Part shown: positions 24,101 through 32,326 of the stretch, in pieces
Numbering within the stretch: the stretch's first letter is position 1
Layout of the letters: each line of letters starts with the position of its first letter
NCBI RefSeq assembly: GCF_019972155.1
Contig: NZ_BOVL01000016.1
Coordinates: forward strand, 105,123-169,122
DNA length: 64,000 nt
Direction of reading: 5' to 3'
Source: Bradyrhizobium sp. RD5-C2
Lineage (GTDB): Bacteria > Pseudomonadota > Alphaproteobacteria > Rhizobiales > Xanthobacteraceae
Notes under the pieces: model-generated
The model's database searches: none
What the model was told of the DNA's origin: nothing
The model's input: only the letters and a program-made list of their open reading frames with translations
Made by a program: the position numbers and the translations under genes

Positions 24101-25485
24101 GACAGAACTCCATCTGCCACCAGACTTGAGGGCAGATGCGGACGGTAGGACGGCTTCGGTGGCGCAACGGAGGCCATCGCCGCGGACTGCACGAGCTTGG
24201 TCGGATGTGCGCACGATCCTGGAATACGGATCGACTGCAATCCGTACTCCTCATAGAGCGCATCGGTGAGGCGGGCGCCTTCCGGCGGCGACCATTCGAC
24301 GGTCTCGTACGCAAGTTCCACGCCTTCTGGCGCGTTCCCCGAAGTCGATGAGGGGTTTGGTGCAATGGCGCCGGCCGATCGGGATATCGCGGGGCGCCTA
24401 GTGGCGTCGGCCACGACCGGCGCAGCGACGGGCAGCCGAGGAGGCACATGCAGGGTTACCCAATTGAGCAAGGTGGCGACGTCGCCGGCCATGCCTTGCG
24501 AGGCGGGAAAAGCCTTCGGATCGGCGGCGGGCAACTTATCGATCACAAGCAGCCGCGTGTCCGTCTGAGTGCCGTGCTTGGCGTAGACGGCGCCGTCGAT
24601 CGCAGCAGAAAACACGACCCGTCCGCTCTCCTGGAGGCGAACAAACGAGTCGGTCCACGCCGGGTTATCCGGCGCAAGGCCCGCGCCAGCGATGGCGACG
24701 AGGCGTCCACCGTTGCAGAGACGCGCGAGCGCCGAAGCGATGTGTCGGAAGGCAGCGTCCGCCATCCGTCGATCGACATTCGCCACCGCGGAGAACGGCG
24801 GGTTCATCAGAACGACGCTCGGTACTACCCTCGCGTCGAGATGATCATCGATCTGCGCGCCGTCGAACCGCGTAACCTCAATGTTGGCAAACAAATGGTC
24901 TAGCAACGCCGCTCGGCTATCGGCCAACTCGTTCAACATCAGAGAACCACCCGCGAGTTCGGCAAGGATGGCGAGCAAGCCGGTCCCCGCGGATGGCTCC
25001 AGAACGCGGTCGGCAGGCGTAATGCCGGCCGCGGTGCATGCGGTCAGCCCAAGCGGGATCGGCGTCGAGTATTGCTGGAGCGCCTGACTGTACTCGGAAC
25101 GCCGCGTATGGGTCGGCAGACAGCTCGCGATTCTCGCGAGCATAGGCAACATGGCAGCCGTCGAGCCAGCCTTGGCGCGCATGGCCGGACCGAACTTGCG
25201 CAGGAAGAGAACGGTTGCCGCCTCGCAAACGTCATAGGCGGTCTTCCAATTCCAGGCGCCGGTTGCGTCCGAGGCACCGAATGCAGCCTCCATGGCACCA
25301 CGCAGGATGGCGGCATCGATGCGATGTCCGCGTTCGAGATCAGTCAAGATCTGTCGGGCGGCCTTGAGAGCGGCAGAGGTGAGAGTGGCAGCGGCATTCA
25401 TCGAGAGCGACGCGGCGGCAGCGCCGCCGGCAAGAGATTCGGTCATGACAGGGTTTCTCGGGAGAGCGGGAACGGGTCGAACCAT
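21130..25485 (-). CDS. Giant methyltransferase / Strawberry-notch-type helicase
   Basis: 1451 residues. N-terminal SAM-dependent methyltransferase: VLEPSAGTGLLAILAEL near residue 165 and catalytic NPPF about 230. Then a Strawberry-notch-like superfamily 2 helicase: FLGDGTGAGKGRQVAG (Walker A), VIVFDESHAM (DEAH-like motif II), YVSATGAT (motif III), and a C-terminal helicase half with GLGRTNRTNQAQPP (motif VI). The start MVRPVPALP was chosen because AGGAG lies 8 nt ahead. These proteins are common on large conjugative elements and may protect or process incoming DNA; the function is not established. Confidence 0.88.
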   Translation of the reverse strand: MVRPVPALPRNPVMTESLAGGAAAASLSMNAAATLTSAALKAARQILTDLERGHRIDAAILRGAMEAAFGASDATGAWNWKTAYDVCEAATVLFLRKFGPAMRAKAGSTAAMLPMLARIASCLPTHTRRSEYSQALQQYSTPIPLGLTACTAAGITPADRVLEPSAGTGLLAILAELAGGSLMLNELADSRAALLDHLFANIEVTRFDGAQIDDHLDARVVPSVVLMNPPFSAVANVDRRMADAAFRHIASALARLCNGGRLVAIAGAGLAPDNPAWTDSFVRLQESGRVVFSAAIDGAVYAKHGTQTDTRLLVIDKLPAADPKAFPASQGMAGDVATLLNWVTLHVPPRLPVAAPVVADATRRPAISRSAGAIAPNPSSTSGNAPEGVELAYETVEWSPPEGARLTDALYEEYGLQSIRIPGSCAHPTKLVQSAAMASVAPPKPSYRPHLPSSLVADGVLSDAQLESVIYAGEAHSEFLAGSWTVDATFDVVAAARDDAENVVRFRRGWFLGDGTGAGKGRQVAGILLDNWLKGRRRAVWVSKSDKLIEDAQRDWSALGMERLLVTPLSRFRQGTPVRLSEGILFTTYATLRTDERGEKLSRVRQIVEWLGSDFDGVIVFDESHAMQNAVGGKGERGDQAASQQGHAGLRLQHALPNARVVYVSATGATTVHNLAYAQRLGLWGGADFPFATRAEFVEAIEEGGVAAMEVLARDLKALGLYAARSLSYEGVAYELVEHQLTPEQVRIYDAYADAFSIIHNNLDAAMRAANITGETGTLNGQAKSAARSAFESAKQRFFGHLLTSMKTPSLIRSIDRDLDAGHAAVIQIVSTGEALMERRLAEIPTEDWGDVQVDITPREYVLDYLAHSFPVQLYEPFTDSEGNLCSRPVYRDGQPVESREAVARRDRLIEKLASLPPVPGALDQVIQRFGTELVAEVTGRSRRIVRKGDRLVVENRAGSANLAETSAFMDDVKRILVFSDAGGTGRSYHAELSARNRRLRVHYLLEPGWKADAAIQGLGRTNRTNQAQPPLFRPIATDVKAEKRFLSTIARRLDTLGAITRGQRQTGGQGLFRPEDNLESQYGRDALRQLYTLLVRGKVDGCSLERFEDATGLKLTDANGLRDDLPPITTFLNRLLALTIDLQNVLFTAFEQLLTARIEGAVASGTYDLGLETLRADSFVVTNRRTIYAHPGNGAETRLLTINQRQRNHPVNLDDALARLSNHAVLLINERSGRAAVQVPAPSVMLDDGEIERHVRLIRPMEQHQVPLNMMVESHWLEADRERFAAAWLAELAEVPEFTESTVHVVAGLLLPIWKRLPNESTRVYRLQTDAGERIIGRKVSAAWVANVVSADAPTLAPDAAFAAVMEGHTVLDLAEGLQLRRVRVMGACRIELSGFNDTMRDRLRAYGLFGEIISWKLRMFVPPDASGVGILTKVLDTYPVARISEREAA

Positions 25486-25555
25486 CAGGCGCTCTCCTTT
25501 GACCCAACGGCTCAAACCCTTCCCGGCCCGGCTCTCCCTCTCAGCGCTCACTCAA

Positions 25556-25589
25556 TAAAAATGGGGACCGGCGCTACTCACCGGTCCCC
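25556..25589 (-). terminator. Terminator between parB and the helicase gene
   Basis: On the minus strand a GGGGACCGG / CCGGTCCCC stem with a 9-nt loop is followed by ATTTTTATT. It ends the parB transcript 42 nt after its stop and separates it from the helicase gene, which must then have its own promoter or rely on partial readthrough. Confidence 0.8.
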
Positions 25590-25630
25590 AAGCAACTGCA
25601 GGACAGCCTCAGCCGTCCCGCCACATGATG

Positions 25631-27748
25631 TCACTCAGCCGCATCGAGTTGTCGCGGATCATCATCGCTGACGTTTTCCGAATCCTCCTCGTCGGCGAGG
25701 AATTCGGGCAGCGGGCCCGCTTCGCCCTCCTGCGCCACTGGCGCCGCATCGGAATCGATGAGGCGCAGCGGCTCCGGCAGCCAGCCCGAGCCATCGAGTA
25801 GACGCTCGGCCTCCTTTGCCATCTCAGCCTTCTTCAGATGGTCGATTAGTTGCGCCGACGACTCGCCCTTGGCTTCGCGCACCGCCTCTAGAATTCGCGG
25901 CTTGGTGACCCGGCCGAGATAGTTGTCGACGGTCGGTCGCCAGCCAACCTGCACCATGTCGAGTCCGACCGCGCGCGCAAGCACATCAGCCTGGTCGAGA
26001 CGCGTGCGGACACCGTGAGCGGAGACACGGCTCTGATTGTAGCGGTTGGCCGGCTCGTAGACGGCGTTGACCGCAAATGATGCACAGTGGGAGAACAATG
26101 ATGCCTGTGCACCACCGTCAAGAGCCGTGAGCGCATCCCAGAGATCGTTTTCGTTCTTCGGCAACCGTGCCTTCCAGGACTCATGCCGCGCCTCGACAGC
26201 CTTCGCAGACGCGCTTTCCCTCAGCCCGGGAGCTTGGGCAGGAAAGGTCGGTGTACGAAGGCCGATCTCCAGACAGCTCCCGGACGATGCGAACCGATAA
26301 AAGGCCGTCAGCACGAAGTTATGCAACACCGCCTGAAACGCGGTCGCAGGATTTTCTGCCAGCGCATCCCGCAATGCCAGCGTACGATGCGCCGTCAGCT
26401 CGGTGATCAGCCGATCCGGCAGAGGTTTGGCCGTGTCCTCATCATCCTCTTCGGCATCAGGAGCGCCACCTGCGACTGCGATGATCGTGCGCTGAACTGA
26501 AGTGCCAGGCTCCTGCCCTTCAGTCGACGACGCGTCGGCGTTCTGCCCGACATCAGGATCAGTTTCCTGCACATCGTCCTCCGGCCGGACGTAACCCCGG
26601 TCCACGGAGAGGCGTCCTTCGGAATCGATGCTGATGAAGACACCAGCTCGGGCGATCTCGGTCGGTTCGTAAAGCATCGGCCGGTCTTCAAATGCCGCCA
26701 GTGCCGACTCGATTTCGCCGAGACGCTGATCGACCTCTTCGGGCAATTCGTCGGCATCCTGGTAGTCGGTTTCCAGCCTGGCCTGCTCGGCGTTTAGCGC
26801 ATCGATGGTGGCCTGCTCCTCAGGCGAGAGATCGACAGGTCTGCCTTCGATTTCTCGTAGACCTTGAGTGTGACCGTAGGAGAAGTCTAAGGCGACTGAG
26901 ATCCACTTCCAGCCTTCGGCAGCAATCGTCTCAGCTTCGGCTTTGAGCTTTTCGGTTACGAGGCGGTCGAGCAACACGACGTCCTGAAGCCAGCCGCCAT
27001 CGTCGTGCTCGAACAAATCCCGCAGAACGCCGCCACCCGCGTGCTGATATTTATCGACGCCCACAAACTGCGCCCGGCGATCGGACCCGCGCACGGTGTT
27101 CTCAGTGAGCAGCCGGCGGATCTGGTAAGGCTCGTCATAACCGGAACGGCTGCCGTTCTCCCAGACTTGCTCCTGGCGGGCGTGATCGGCTGAGACCGAG
27201 AACGCCATGAGCTGCTCGAGCGTCATGCCGTCTTCGGCGTAGACCTCATGCAGCTTCGGCGACACCGACGCCAGCCGCAACCGCTGCTTCACGATCGCAG
27301 GGTTCACGAAGTGCCGGGCGGCGATGTCTTCCTCGGTCATGCCGAGATCGCGGAGAGTCTGGAAGGCCCGAAACTGATCGAGCGGGTGCAGACCGACCCG
27401 CTCATCGTTCTCCGCCACCGAATCGTCCGCGGCAATGCCCCCTTCACGCACAACGCACGGCACCGCCTGTGTCTTTGACATGCGTTTCTGTTTCACCAGA
27501 AGCTCGAGGGCACGATAGCGCCGGCCGCCCGCCGGCACCTCGAACATGCCGGTCTCGTTGTCATCTGCATCAACGACGGCCCTGACACTTAGACTTTGCA
27601 GAAGCGTACGCTGCGCGATGCTCTCGGCTAGCTGTTCGATCGAGACACCGGCCTTGACGCGGCGAACGTTCGACTGGCTGAGCACGAGCTTGTTGAACGG
27701 AATATCCCGGGAAGGCGACAGCGTGATCTTTTGTACTGCTTTCGTCAT
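25631..27748 (-). CDS. ParB/Srx-domain nuclease-like protein
   Basis: 705 residues. ParB N-terminal domain (residues 15-110): IPFNKLVLSQSNVRRV, SIEQLAESIAQRTLLQSLSV, GRRYRALELLVKQKRM, then the HTH region LHPLDQFRAFQTLRDLGMTEEDIAARHFV. A long acidic C-terminal region follows (EEDDEDTAKP). Much larger than chromosomal ParB, it belongs to the ICE/plasmid ParB-like type near ardC, which may bind or process DNA rather than partition it. The start MTKAVQKITL lies right after a structured leader with a GGAGA ribosome site. Confidence 0.88.
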   Translation of the reverse strand: MTKAVQKITLSPSRDIPFNKLVLSQSNVRRVKAGVSIEQLAESIAQRTLLQSLSVRAVVDADDNETGMFEVPAGGRRYRALELLVKQKRMSKTQAVPCVVREGGIAADDSVAENDERVGLHPLDQFRAFQTLRDLGMTEEDIAARHFVNPAIVKQRLRLASVSPKLHEVYAEDGMTLEQLMAFSVSADHARQEQVWENGSRSGYDEPYQIRRLLTENTVRGSDRRAQFVGVDKYQHAGGGVLRDLFEHDDGGWLQDVVLLDRLVTEKLKAEAETIAAEGWKWISVALDFSYGHTQGLREIEGRPVDLSPEEQATIDALNAEQARLETDYQDADELPEEVDQRLGEIESALAAFEDRPMLYEPTEIARAGVFISIDSEGRLSVDRGYVRPEDDVQETDPDVGQNADASSTEGQEPGTSVQRTIIAVAGGAPDAEEDDEDTAKPLPDRLITELTAHRTLALRDALAENPATAFQAVLHNFVLTAFYRFASSGSCLEIGLRTPTFPAQAPGLRESASAKAVEARHESWKARLPKNENDLWDALTALDGGAQASLFSHCASFAVNAVYEPANRYNQSRVSAHGVRTRLDQADVLARAVGLDMVQVGWRPTVDNYLGRVTKPRILEAVREAKGESSAQLIDHLKKAEMAKEAERLLDGSGWLPEPLRLIDSDAAPVAQEGEAGPLPEFLADEEDSENVSDDDPRQLDAAE

Positions 27749-27801
27749 TTTGGCTCTCCACGACGGGCGGCCGTGAGACTCTCTCTCGGCTTCCAACCCG
27801 T
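27749..27801 (-). promoter_or_regulatory. Structured leader of parB (leader family A)
   Basis: Transcribed strand: GACGGGTTGGAAGCC, GAGAGAGAGTCTC, GGCCGCCCGTC, then GGAGA and the start codon. Outer stem GACGGG/CCCGTC, inner stem GCCG-GAG/CTC-CGGC. The ardC leader has the same outer stem, but its inner stem differs in compensating positions. The purine-rich ribosome site lies right at the foot of the stem. Confidence 0.65.
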
Positions 27802-27851
27802 CGCGAACAGCCTCCCCTCCTCTCACTCTCGCGCGGCCACGAGGCCAAGCA

Positions 27852-28814
27852 TCACGCCGCCTCGTGATCGGCGACAACCGAATCCAGCGACGCGGGCTCA
27901 ATGGACCCGGGAACGAAGCCGAGCAAATAGTCCGCGGCCTTGCTCGCCTGCGATGCGGCACGCACGATGGCGCGATTGTCTTCGCGCAGGACGTCAAGCC
28001 AGGAGCCGATATAGTCGGCATGGCGCACGGTCGGCACGATCCCGAGCGTCGCGCAGCTGAACGCGGAACTTAACTCAGCGACCAGTTCTTCGAAGGCATA
28101 TTTCTTCGTACCGAAGGATCCGCTCTGGTCGCGATTGAGGCGCGAGGGATGCCCGGTCGCATGACCGAGTTCATGCAACGCGGTGCGGTGCCAATTGATG
28201 GGTTCGAAATAGGCCTGTGGCGGCGGGACCTGAACATAGTCTTCGGCTGTGGCATAGAATGCGCGATCCCCGCCGATCCGAAATGGAATTCCGCTGGCCT
28301 TGATCAGGGCGTCGACCGTGGGTTCGATGAGGCCAGCCGGCGGTGGCGGCGCAGCGGTGGCAATGCCGTCGGGCAGATCTTCGCACTGATCGGTGTTGAA
28401 AACGGTAAATCGTTTGAGGAATGAAATTGCTTGCGCGTCTTCGCCGGTCTCAGCGGCGCGTCGCTTTTCGTCATTCGGGACGAAACGATCCGCGTAGACA
28501 ACAGTGTTGCCGCGCTCTCCCTTACGAACGTGGCCGCCGAGCGAGAGCGCCTGGCGGAAGGTGAGCCAACTTTGACCGGCAAATCCGCGTTCGATCACGG
28601 CTCCCCAGAGGATGAGGATGTTGACGCCACTGTATTGCCGGTTGGTCGACGCATTTTTCGGCATGGCCAGCGGCGCTTTCGCCGCGGCCGTACCCCAAGG
28701 CTGAACCCAGGGCACACGTCCGGCCTCAAGCTCGGCAATGATCTTGTCGGTAATTTCGCTATAGAGGTTCGCCCGGTCCTGGCCGGCGCGCGCACCAACA
28801 GTACGGTTTGACAT
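27852..28814 (-). CDS. ardC: ArdC family antirestriction protein
   Basis: 320 residues. An N-terminal single-stranded-DNA-binding domain (YSEITDKIIAELEAGRVPWVQPW, NRQYSGVNILILW, VRKGERGNTVVYADRF) is followed by a metalloprotease-like domain with the zinc motif HELGHATGH (His214, Glu215, His218) and a downstream AFEELVAELSSAF Glu helix. ArdC proteins protect incoming plasmid DNA from restriction. It is likely expressed early after transfer. It is the last clear ICE core gene on this side. Confidence 0.93.
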   Translation of the reverse strand: MSNRTVGARAGQDRANLYSEITDKIIAELEAGRVPWVQPWGTAAAKAPLAMPKNASTNRQYSGVNILILWGAVIERGFAGQSWLTFRQALSLGGHVRKGERGNTVVYADRFVPNDEKRRAAETGEDAQAISFLKRFTVFNTDQCEDLPDGIATAAPPPPAGLIEPTVDALIKASGIPFRIGGDRAFYATAEDYVQVPPPQAYFEPINWHRTALHELGHATGHPSRLNRDQSGSFGTKKYAFEELVAELSSAFSCATLGIVPTVRHADYIGSWLDVLREDNRAIVRAASQASKAADYLLGFVPGSIEPASLDSVVADHEAA

Positions 28815-28870
28815 CGCGGGTCTCCGCGACGGGCGCCGCGAGCCTCTCTCGCAGCTTGTAACCCGTCATG
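28815..28870 (-). promoter_or_regulatory. Structured leader of ardC (leader family A)
   Basis: Transcribed strand: GACGGGTTACAAGCTGCGAG, AGAGG, CTCGCGGCGCCCGTC, then GGAGA. Outer stem GACGGG/CCCGTC, inner stem GCGAG/CTCGC. Aligned with the parB leader, about three quarters of positions agree and the inner stem keeps pairing despite base changes. Confidence 0.65.
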
Positions 28871-29050
28871 GAAAACCCAGCCCGCACTCTTACTCTCGGC
28901 TCTCAGCACCATCTACCTGGGACCGCAGGCCCGATCAGGCGTGCGCCAGGGGCGCATCGCCTCAACGGAAAATGGCACCCGGAGAGCGTGAGCATAGCGA
29001 CCCGAAGGGACACGCGGGTCCGAGTGCAGCGACGAGACCGGTTCAATAGC

Positions 29051-29110
29051 GGCACCCGGGAACGGGGCAGTGATAGCGATCGCCGCAGGCGAGCCCCTTT
29101 CCCGAGTGCC
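29051..29110. repeat. Long imperfect palindrome beyond ardC
   Basis: Arms 29051-29068 (GGCACCCGGGAACGGGGC) and 29093-29110 (GCCCCTTTCCCGAGTGCC) pair at 16 of 18 positions around a 24-nt loop that itself contains GCGATCGC. It lies in a 478-bp stretch (28815-29292) with no gene. It could be a terminator-like structure, a protein-binding site or part of the ICE end; no attachment-site core was recognised. Confidence 0.55.
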
Positions 29111-29292
29111 CCCGGCGAGGAGCACCAAAGCTCTAGCGCGAGGGAACGAAGCCGCAAGGCCGAGACGCTGCGCGGCTCGGTTCACGAGAGCCCGGTGCGG
29201 CTCTGGCCGCACGCGCCCAGCTAGTCTTTGCGTCTTTGCTCGAACTGAGGACCACAGTTCAGCAATTTGCTTGTTGCGGTGGCGCTTCGGGA

Positions 29293-29493
29293 TCATGCCG
29301 GATCCCCATTCTTACGCACCTTTAGCTTGAAGTGCGGCACCGTCGTGCTGCGCCACCATGCCAATGCGTCCCCGCATTCCGTGCAAGGCTTGCCGTCATC
29401 GTCGATTGAAAGTGATTGGGTGAGCGTCACCGCGTACATCGCACCGCAGTGCGGACACGCGTAGTCCTCTCCCGATTCCCATGGCTGCGTCAT
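29293..29493 (-). CDS. Small zinc-ribbon protein
   Basis: 66 residues with two Cys pairs, CPHCG (residues 13-17) and CTECG (about 37-41), a typical single zinc ribbon. It starts MTQPWESGEDYACPHC and ends in a basic tail KLKVRKNGDPA. I do not recognise a named family. It probably belongs to the ICE side or its boundary, but could be host DNA. Confidence 0.55.
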   Translation of the reverse strand: MTQPWESGEDYACPHCGAMYAVTLTQSLSIDDDGKPCTECGDALAWWRSTTVPHFKLKVRKNGDPA

Positions 29494-29730
29494 GGCCGGA
29501 AATATGCGCCGCCGCCCGTCAACATGGCAGTGGCGGAATACGCTACCATCAAATCGCCACCCCCTTTCTGAGCCTGCACATCCGATCGGTCAGAAACGAC
29601 AGCCGAGGGTGGCGTCATCGGACACGCCCACCCGCTACCATTCCCTAGTGTTTCTCGACAAAGCCCAGCCTGGTGATAGGAGGGGAACGAATGGCGGACG
29701 CAACGATTCGTCCTGTCAGGAGCTATTCCT

Positions 29731-30015
29731 ATGCTGATGACACGTGAACGAAGACCGGCGATACGGACGATGCGCGGATGGGCGATTGGGGTGCTCCAGG
29801 AAGCTGGCGCCATCCGCGAGTGCGAGGAGCACGGTTGGATGCAGGATCGCGCCGATCCGCATGCAAGGGAGCGGGCCTTCGATATCGCCCGCGTAGACCC
29901 GCCCGCAGGCGTCTCCCCTGATGCAGCGGCGGCCGAGGTTCGCGACGTGCTGAACTCGATCGGTGATACCTGCCCAGAATGCCCTCCTAATGAAGAGGAT
30001 CCGCGCCGAGCATGA
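29731..30015 (+). CDS. Small hypothetical protein
   Basis: 94 residues: an N-terminal helix RGWAIGVLQEAGAIRECEEHGW, a middle region rich in Asp/Ala, and a C-terminal CPEC pair. Similar short proteins occur in Bradyrhizobium, but no function is known. It may start at ATG 29731 or at the second Met two codons later. It stands alone on the plus strand and converges with the TolA-like gene. Confidence 0.5.
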   Translation: MLMTRERRPAIRTMRGWAIGVLQEAGAIRECEEHGWMQDRADPHARERAFDIARVDPPAGVSPDAAAAEVRDVLNSIGDTCPECPPNEEDPRRA

Positions 30016-30021
30016 CGAACA

Positions 30022-30636
30022 CTAACCCCGCGCGCGCCGCAGCGTAGCTTCCAATCGCTCCCTCTCCCTATCCCAGCGGGCTTGTTCGGCTTGCGATCTC
30101 TTCTCGAGAGCCTCGACCTCGGCCTGGATGGTGGCGGCCCGCTTCGCGTGCTCTTGCTCAGCCTTGTCCAGCGCAGCCTGCGCCTTGTCGACCGCCTGCT
30201 GACGGCGTTCACGGTCCTTCTGCCTGGCAGTCTCTTCCTTCGCCTGTTCAAGCTGGCGCCGCTTCTGCTCCTTTTCGAAGGCGAGAGCGGCCTTTCGTTC
30301 GGCAGCCTTGTCGACGGGGCGAGAGGAAAGTTTCTTCGCCTTTGGGCCTTTCAACTTGCTGGCGGCTTTCGTTGGTCCGCCGCCGCCAAGATCGGTGGGC
30401 AGCTCGGCATGTTCGCTGAAAGGTCGGTTTGTTCCGACTGGGCGCCTAAGAACGACGCCGGGCTTTGCCATGGCCGGCCCGATAACGTCCGTATCGTCAC
30501 TTTCCCTGGCCGCGCCCTGGTGGAAGAGATTGCTGTCTGCGCCCCACGCTTCCAGAGCCGCTTTCATTGAGGGAGCGGCAATCGCCAGATCGAAGAAGCC
30601 GAGCGAGGTCTGGTAGGTCTTCAATGTTCTCGCCAT
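30022..30636 (-). CDS. TolA-like coiled-coil protein
   Basis: 204 residues. The first 45 (MARTLKTYQTSLGFFDLAIAAPSMKAALEAWG) are a conserved globular start seen in Rhizobiales proteins annotated TolA-like; residues 95-204 are a long Lys/Glu/Ala/Gln coiled coil (AFEKEQKRRQLEQAKEETAR). It lacks a signal peptide, so the envelope role implied by the usual name is doubtful. The start is set by the conserved MARTLKTYQ. The next gene upstream on the same strand is Ku, about 170 bp away. Confidence 0.75.
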   Translation of the reverse strand: MARTLKTYQTSLGFFDLAIAAPSMKAALEAWGADSNLFHQGAARESDDTDVIGPAMAKPGVVLRRPVGTNRPFSEHAELPTDLGGGGPTKAASKLKGPKAKKLSSRPVDKAAERKAALAFEKEQKRRQLEQAKEETARQKDRERRQQAVDKAQAALDKAEQEHAKRAATIQAEVEALEKRSQAEQARWDRERERLEATLRRARG

Positions 30637-30804
30637 GAGACGCTTCCCCGCACCGCCCACTGACCGCTGCCATGCGATCAGCGGTGTTGTTTGCCTCGCG
30701 GGCAGCAAACTTCCAAAGCGGGCGAACACAGCGGCCGGCCCGGGCAATATCTCGATGCATCCGGCGTGTCGGAACGAGCTTTCCGTGAACCCAACAAAGA
30801 TATC

Positions 30805-31737
30805 TTAAGCGGACTTCCGCTGCGGTTTGGCCGCCGGCTTCCTTGCCACAGCCTCCTTGGCCGGTTTCTTGCCCGCAATCGGCATCAGCATTTCCTTCTG
30901 CCCGGCCGCCGCCTTGCGCGCCTTCTTGGCTGGCTTCTTCGGTGCCTCTGTCGCTGCCGCCTTTTCGCCGCCAATGCTCTTGCGCAGCGCGTCCATCAAA
31001 TCAACGACATTCTCGCCACGCGGTCGCTCTTTCGCGGTGATGGGTTTGCCGGCGCGCTTCTTGTTGATGAGGTCGATCAGGGCGGTTTCGTACTGGTCCT
31101 CGAACCTGTCCGGCTCGAAGTGAGCCGTCTTTTGATTGACGATATGCCTGGCGAGATCGAGCATGTCCTTGGTGACTTTGACATCCTGGATGTCGTCGAA
31201 ATACTCGCCCGCGGAACGCACCTCATAGGGATAGCGCAGCAGCGTTCCCATCACCCCCTTGTCGAACGGCTCGAGCGCGATGATGTGCTCACGGTTTGTC
31301 AGCACGACGCGCGCGATCGCGACCTTGTTCATTTCGCGGATGGTTTCGCGGATCACGGCGAACGCATCGTGCCCGACCTTGCCGTCAGGGCACAGGTAAT
31401 AGGGCCGGATCAGATATCGCGGATCGATCTCGCTGCGGTCGACGAACTCATCGATCTCGATGGTTCGCGTCGATTCCAGCGCGACGTTCTCGAGCTCCTC
31501 CTTGGTCACCTCGATGAAGGTGTCGTCGTCGACCTTGTAGCCCTTGACGATGTCCTCGTTGGCAACCTCCTCGCCAGTGTCGGCATCGACCTTGGCGTAT
31601 TTGATCCGGTGGCCTGTCTTGCGGTTGAGCTGGTTGAACGAGACCTTCTCGGATTCGGACGTCGCCGGATACAGCGCGACCGGACAGGTGACGAGGGAAA
31701 GACGCAGGAAGCCTTTCCAGTTAGCGCGGGGGGCCAT
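30805..31737 (-). CDS. ku: Ku, non-homologous end-joining protein
   Basis: 310-residue bacterial Ku. Core barrel: MAPRANWKGFLRLSLVTCPVALYPA, INQLNRKTGHRIKY-like segment, YYLCPDGKVGHDAFAVIRETI, ALEPFDKGVMGTLLRYPYEV. A Lys/Ala-rich C-terminal tail (AKKARKAAAGQKE...) is typical of rhizobial Ku. It binds double-strand ends and recruits LigD. No intact ligase partner is in the window; three ligase-domain fragments further right are all broken. Confidence 0.95.
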   Translation of the reverse strand: MAPRANWKGFLRLSLVTCPVALYPATSESEKVSFNQLNRKTGHRIKYAKVDADTGEEVANEDIVKGYKVDDDTFIEVTKEELENVALESTRTIEIDEFVDRSEIDPRYLIRPYYLCPDGKVGHDAFAVIRETIREMNKVAIARVVLTNREHIIALEPFDKGVMGTLLRYPYEVRSAGEYFDDIQDVKVTKDMLDLARHIVNQKTAHFEPDRFEDQYETALIDLINKKRAGKPITAKERPRGENVVDLMDALRKSIGGEKAAATEAPKKPAKKARKAAAGQKEMLMPIAGKKPAKEAVARKPAAKPQRKSA

Positions 31738-31884
31738 GACGGGGGAACTCCAAAACTGACGCTGGATTCAAGACGAATGGTCCCGGCTTGGTTCCGACAT
31801 CGCGGCCTTCCCAACAGGGTGATTTTTTCTCGGGTGCCTGCCCAAGCGGACTCGACTTTTGTTCACTTTATGTTCTAATTCGGA

Positions 31885-32280
31885 ATGACCGACCGACCCG
31901 CGAGCTGGCGCATGCCGACCCCGAAGCAGATGGAAAAACTGGTCGCTGAAGCCGCCCGCAGGCCAGCTCTCCCCGCTGCGGCTCCAGATGCGCCGCTCCC
32001 GGCCGAATACTGGGAATCGGTCCTCAAAGATCCTCGCGCCGGCGCGACCGGGGCCGAGATGCGGCAGCGTCGTCTTTCGGAAATTCAACGCCACGTCCTG
32101 CGCATCTCCTGCCGCCGCTGCGACCGAACCGTGGAAATCCAGACCGCCGATGCAGTCCGATTATATGGCGGCAACGCGGTCTGGAAGGACGTCGCGCAGC
32201 GGCTGCTCGACAACACCTGCCAGCAGCGCACCGGCAGGCATGAAGAAGACGGGTGCTGGCCGGCGTTCGAGACGCCGTAG
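31885..32280 (+). CDS. Hypothetical protein with Cys pairs (paralogue 1)
   Basis: 131 residues: MTDRPASWRMPTPKQMEKLVAEAARRP, then LRISCRRCDRTVEIQTADAVRLYGG and RLLDNTCQQRTG with HEEDGCWPAF. The CxxC plus later Cys residues suggest one zinc site. The second half resembles the next gene, so the two look like diverged duplicates. Function unknown; placed between Ku and the SRAP gene, so a DNA-repair link is possible but unproven. Confidence 0.6.
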   Translation: MTDRPASWRMPTPKQMEKLVAEAARRPALPAAAPDAPLPAEYWESVLKDPRAGATGAEMRQRRLSEIQRHVLRISCRRCDRTVEIQTADAVRLYGGNAVWKDVAQRLLDNTCQQRTGRHEEDGCWPAFETP

Positions 32281-32326
32281 CCCGCTCTGGATTGCCGATC
32301 CGATCTCTTTGCGCCTGGATGTCCGG

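Noticed and set aside
30691..31878. A 395-codon plus-strand frame opposite Ku and the TolA-like gene
   Set aside because: It is a shadow of Ku: the minus strand has the full Ku fold with normal ends, while the plus frame has only compositionally biased Leu/Asp/Val sequence.
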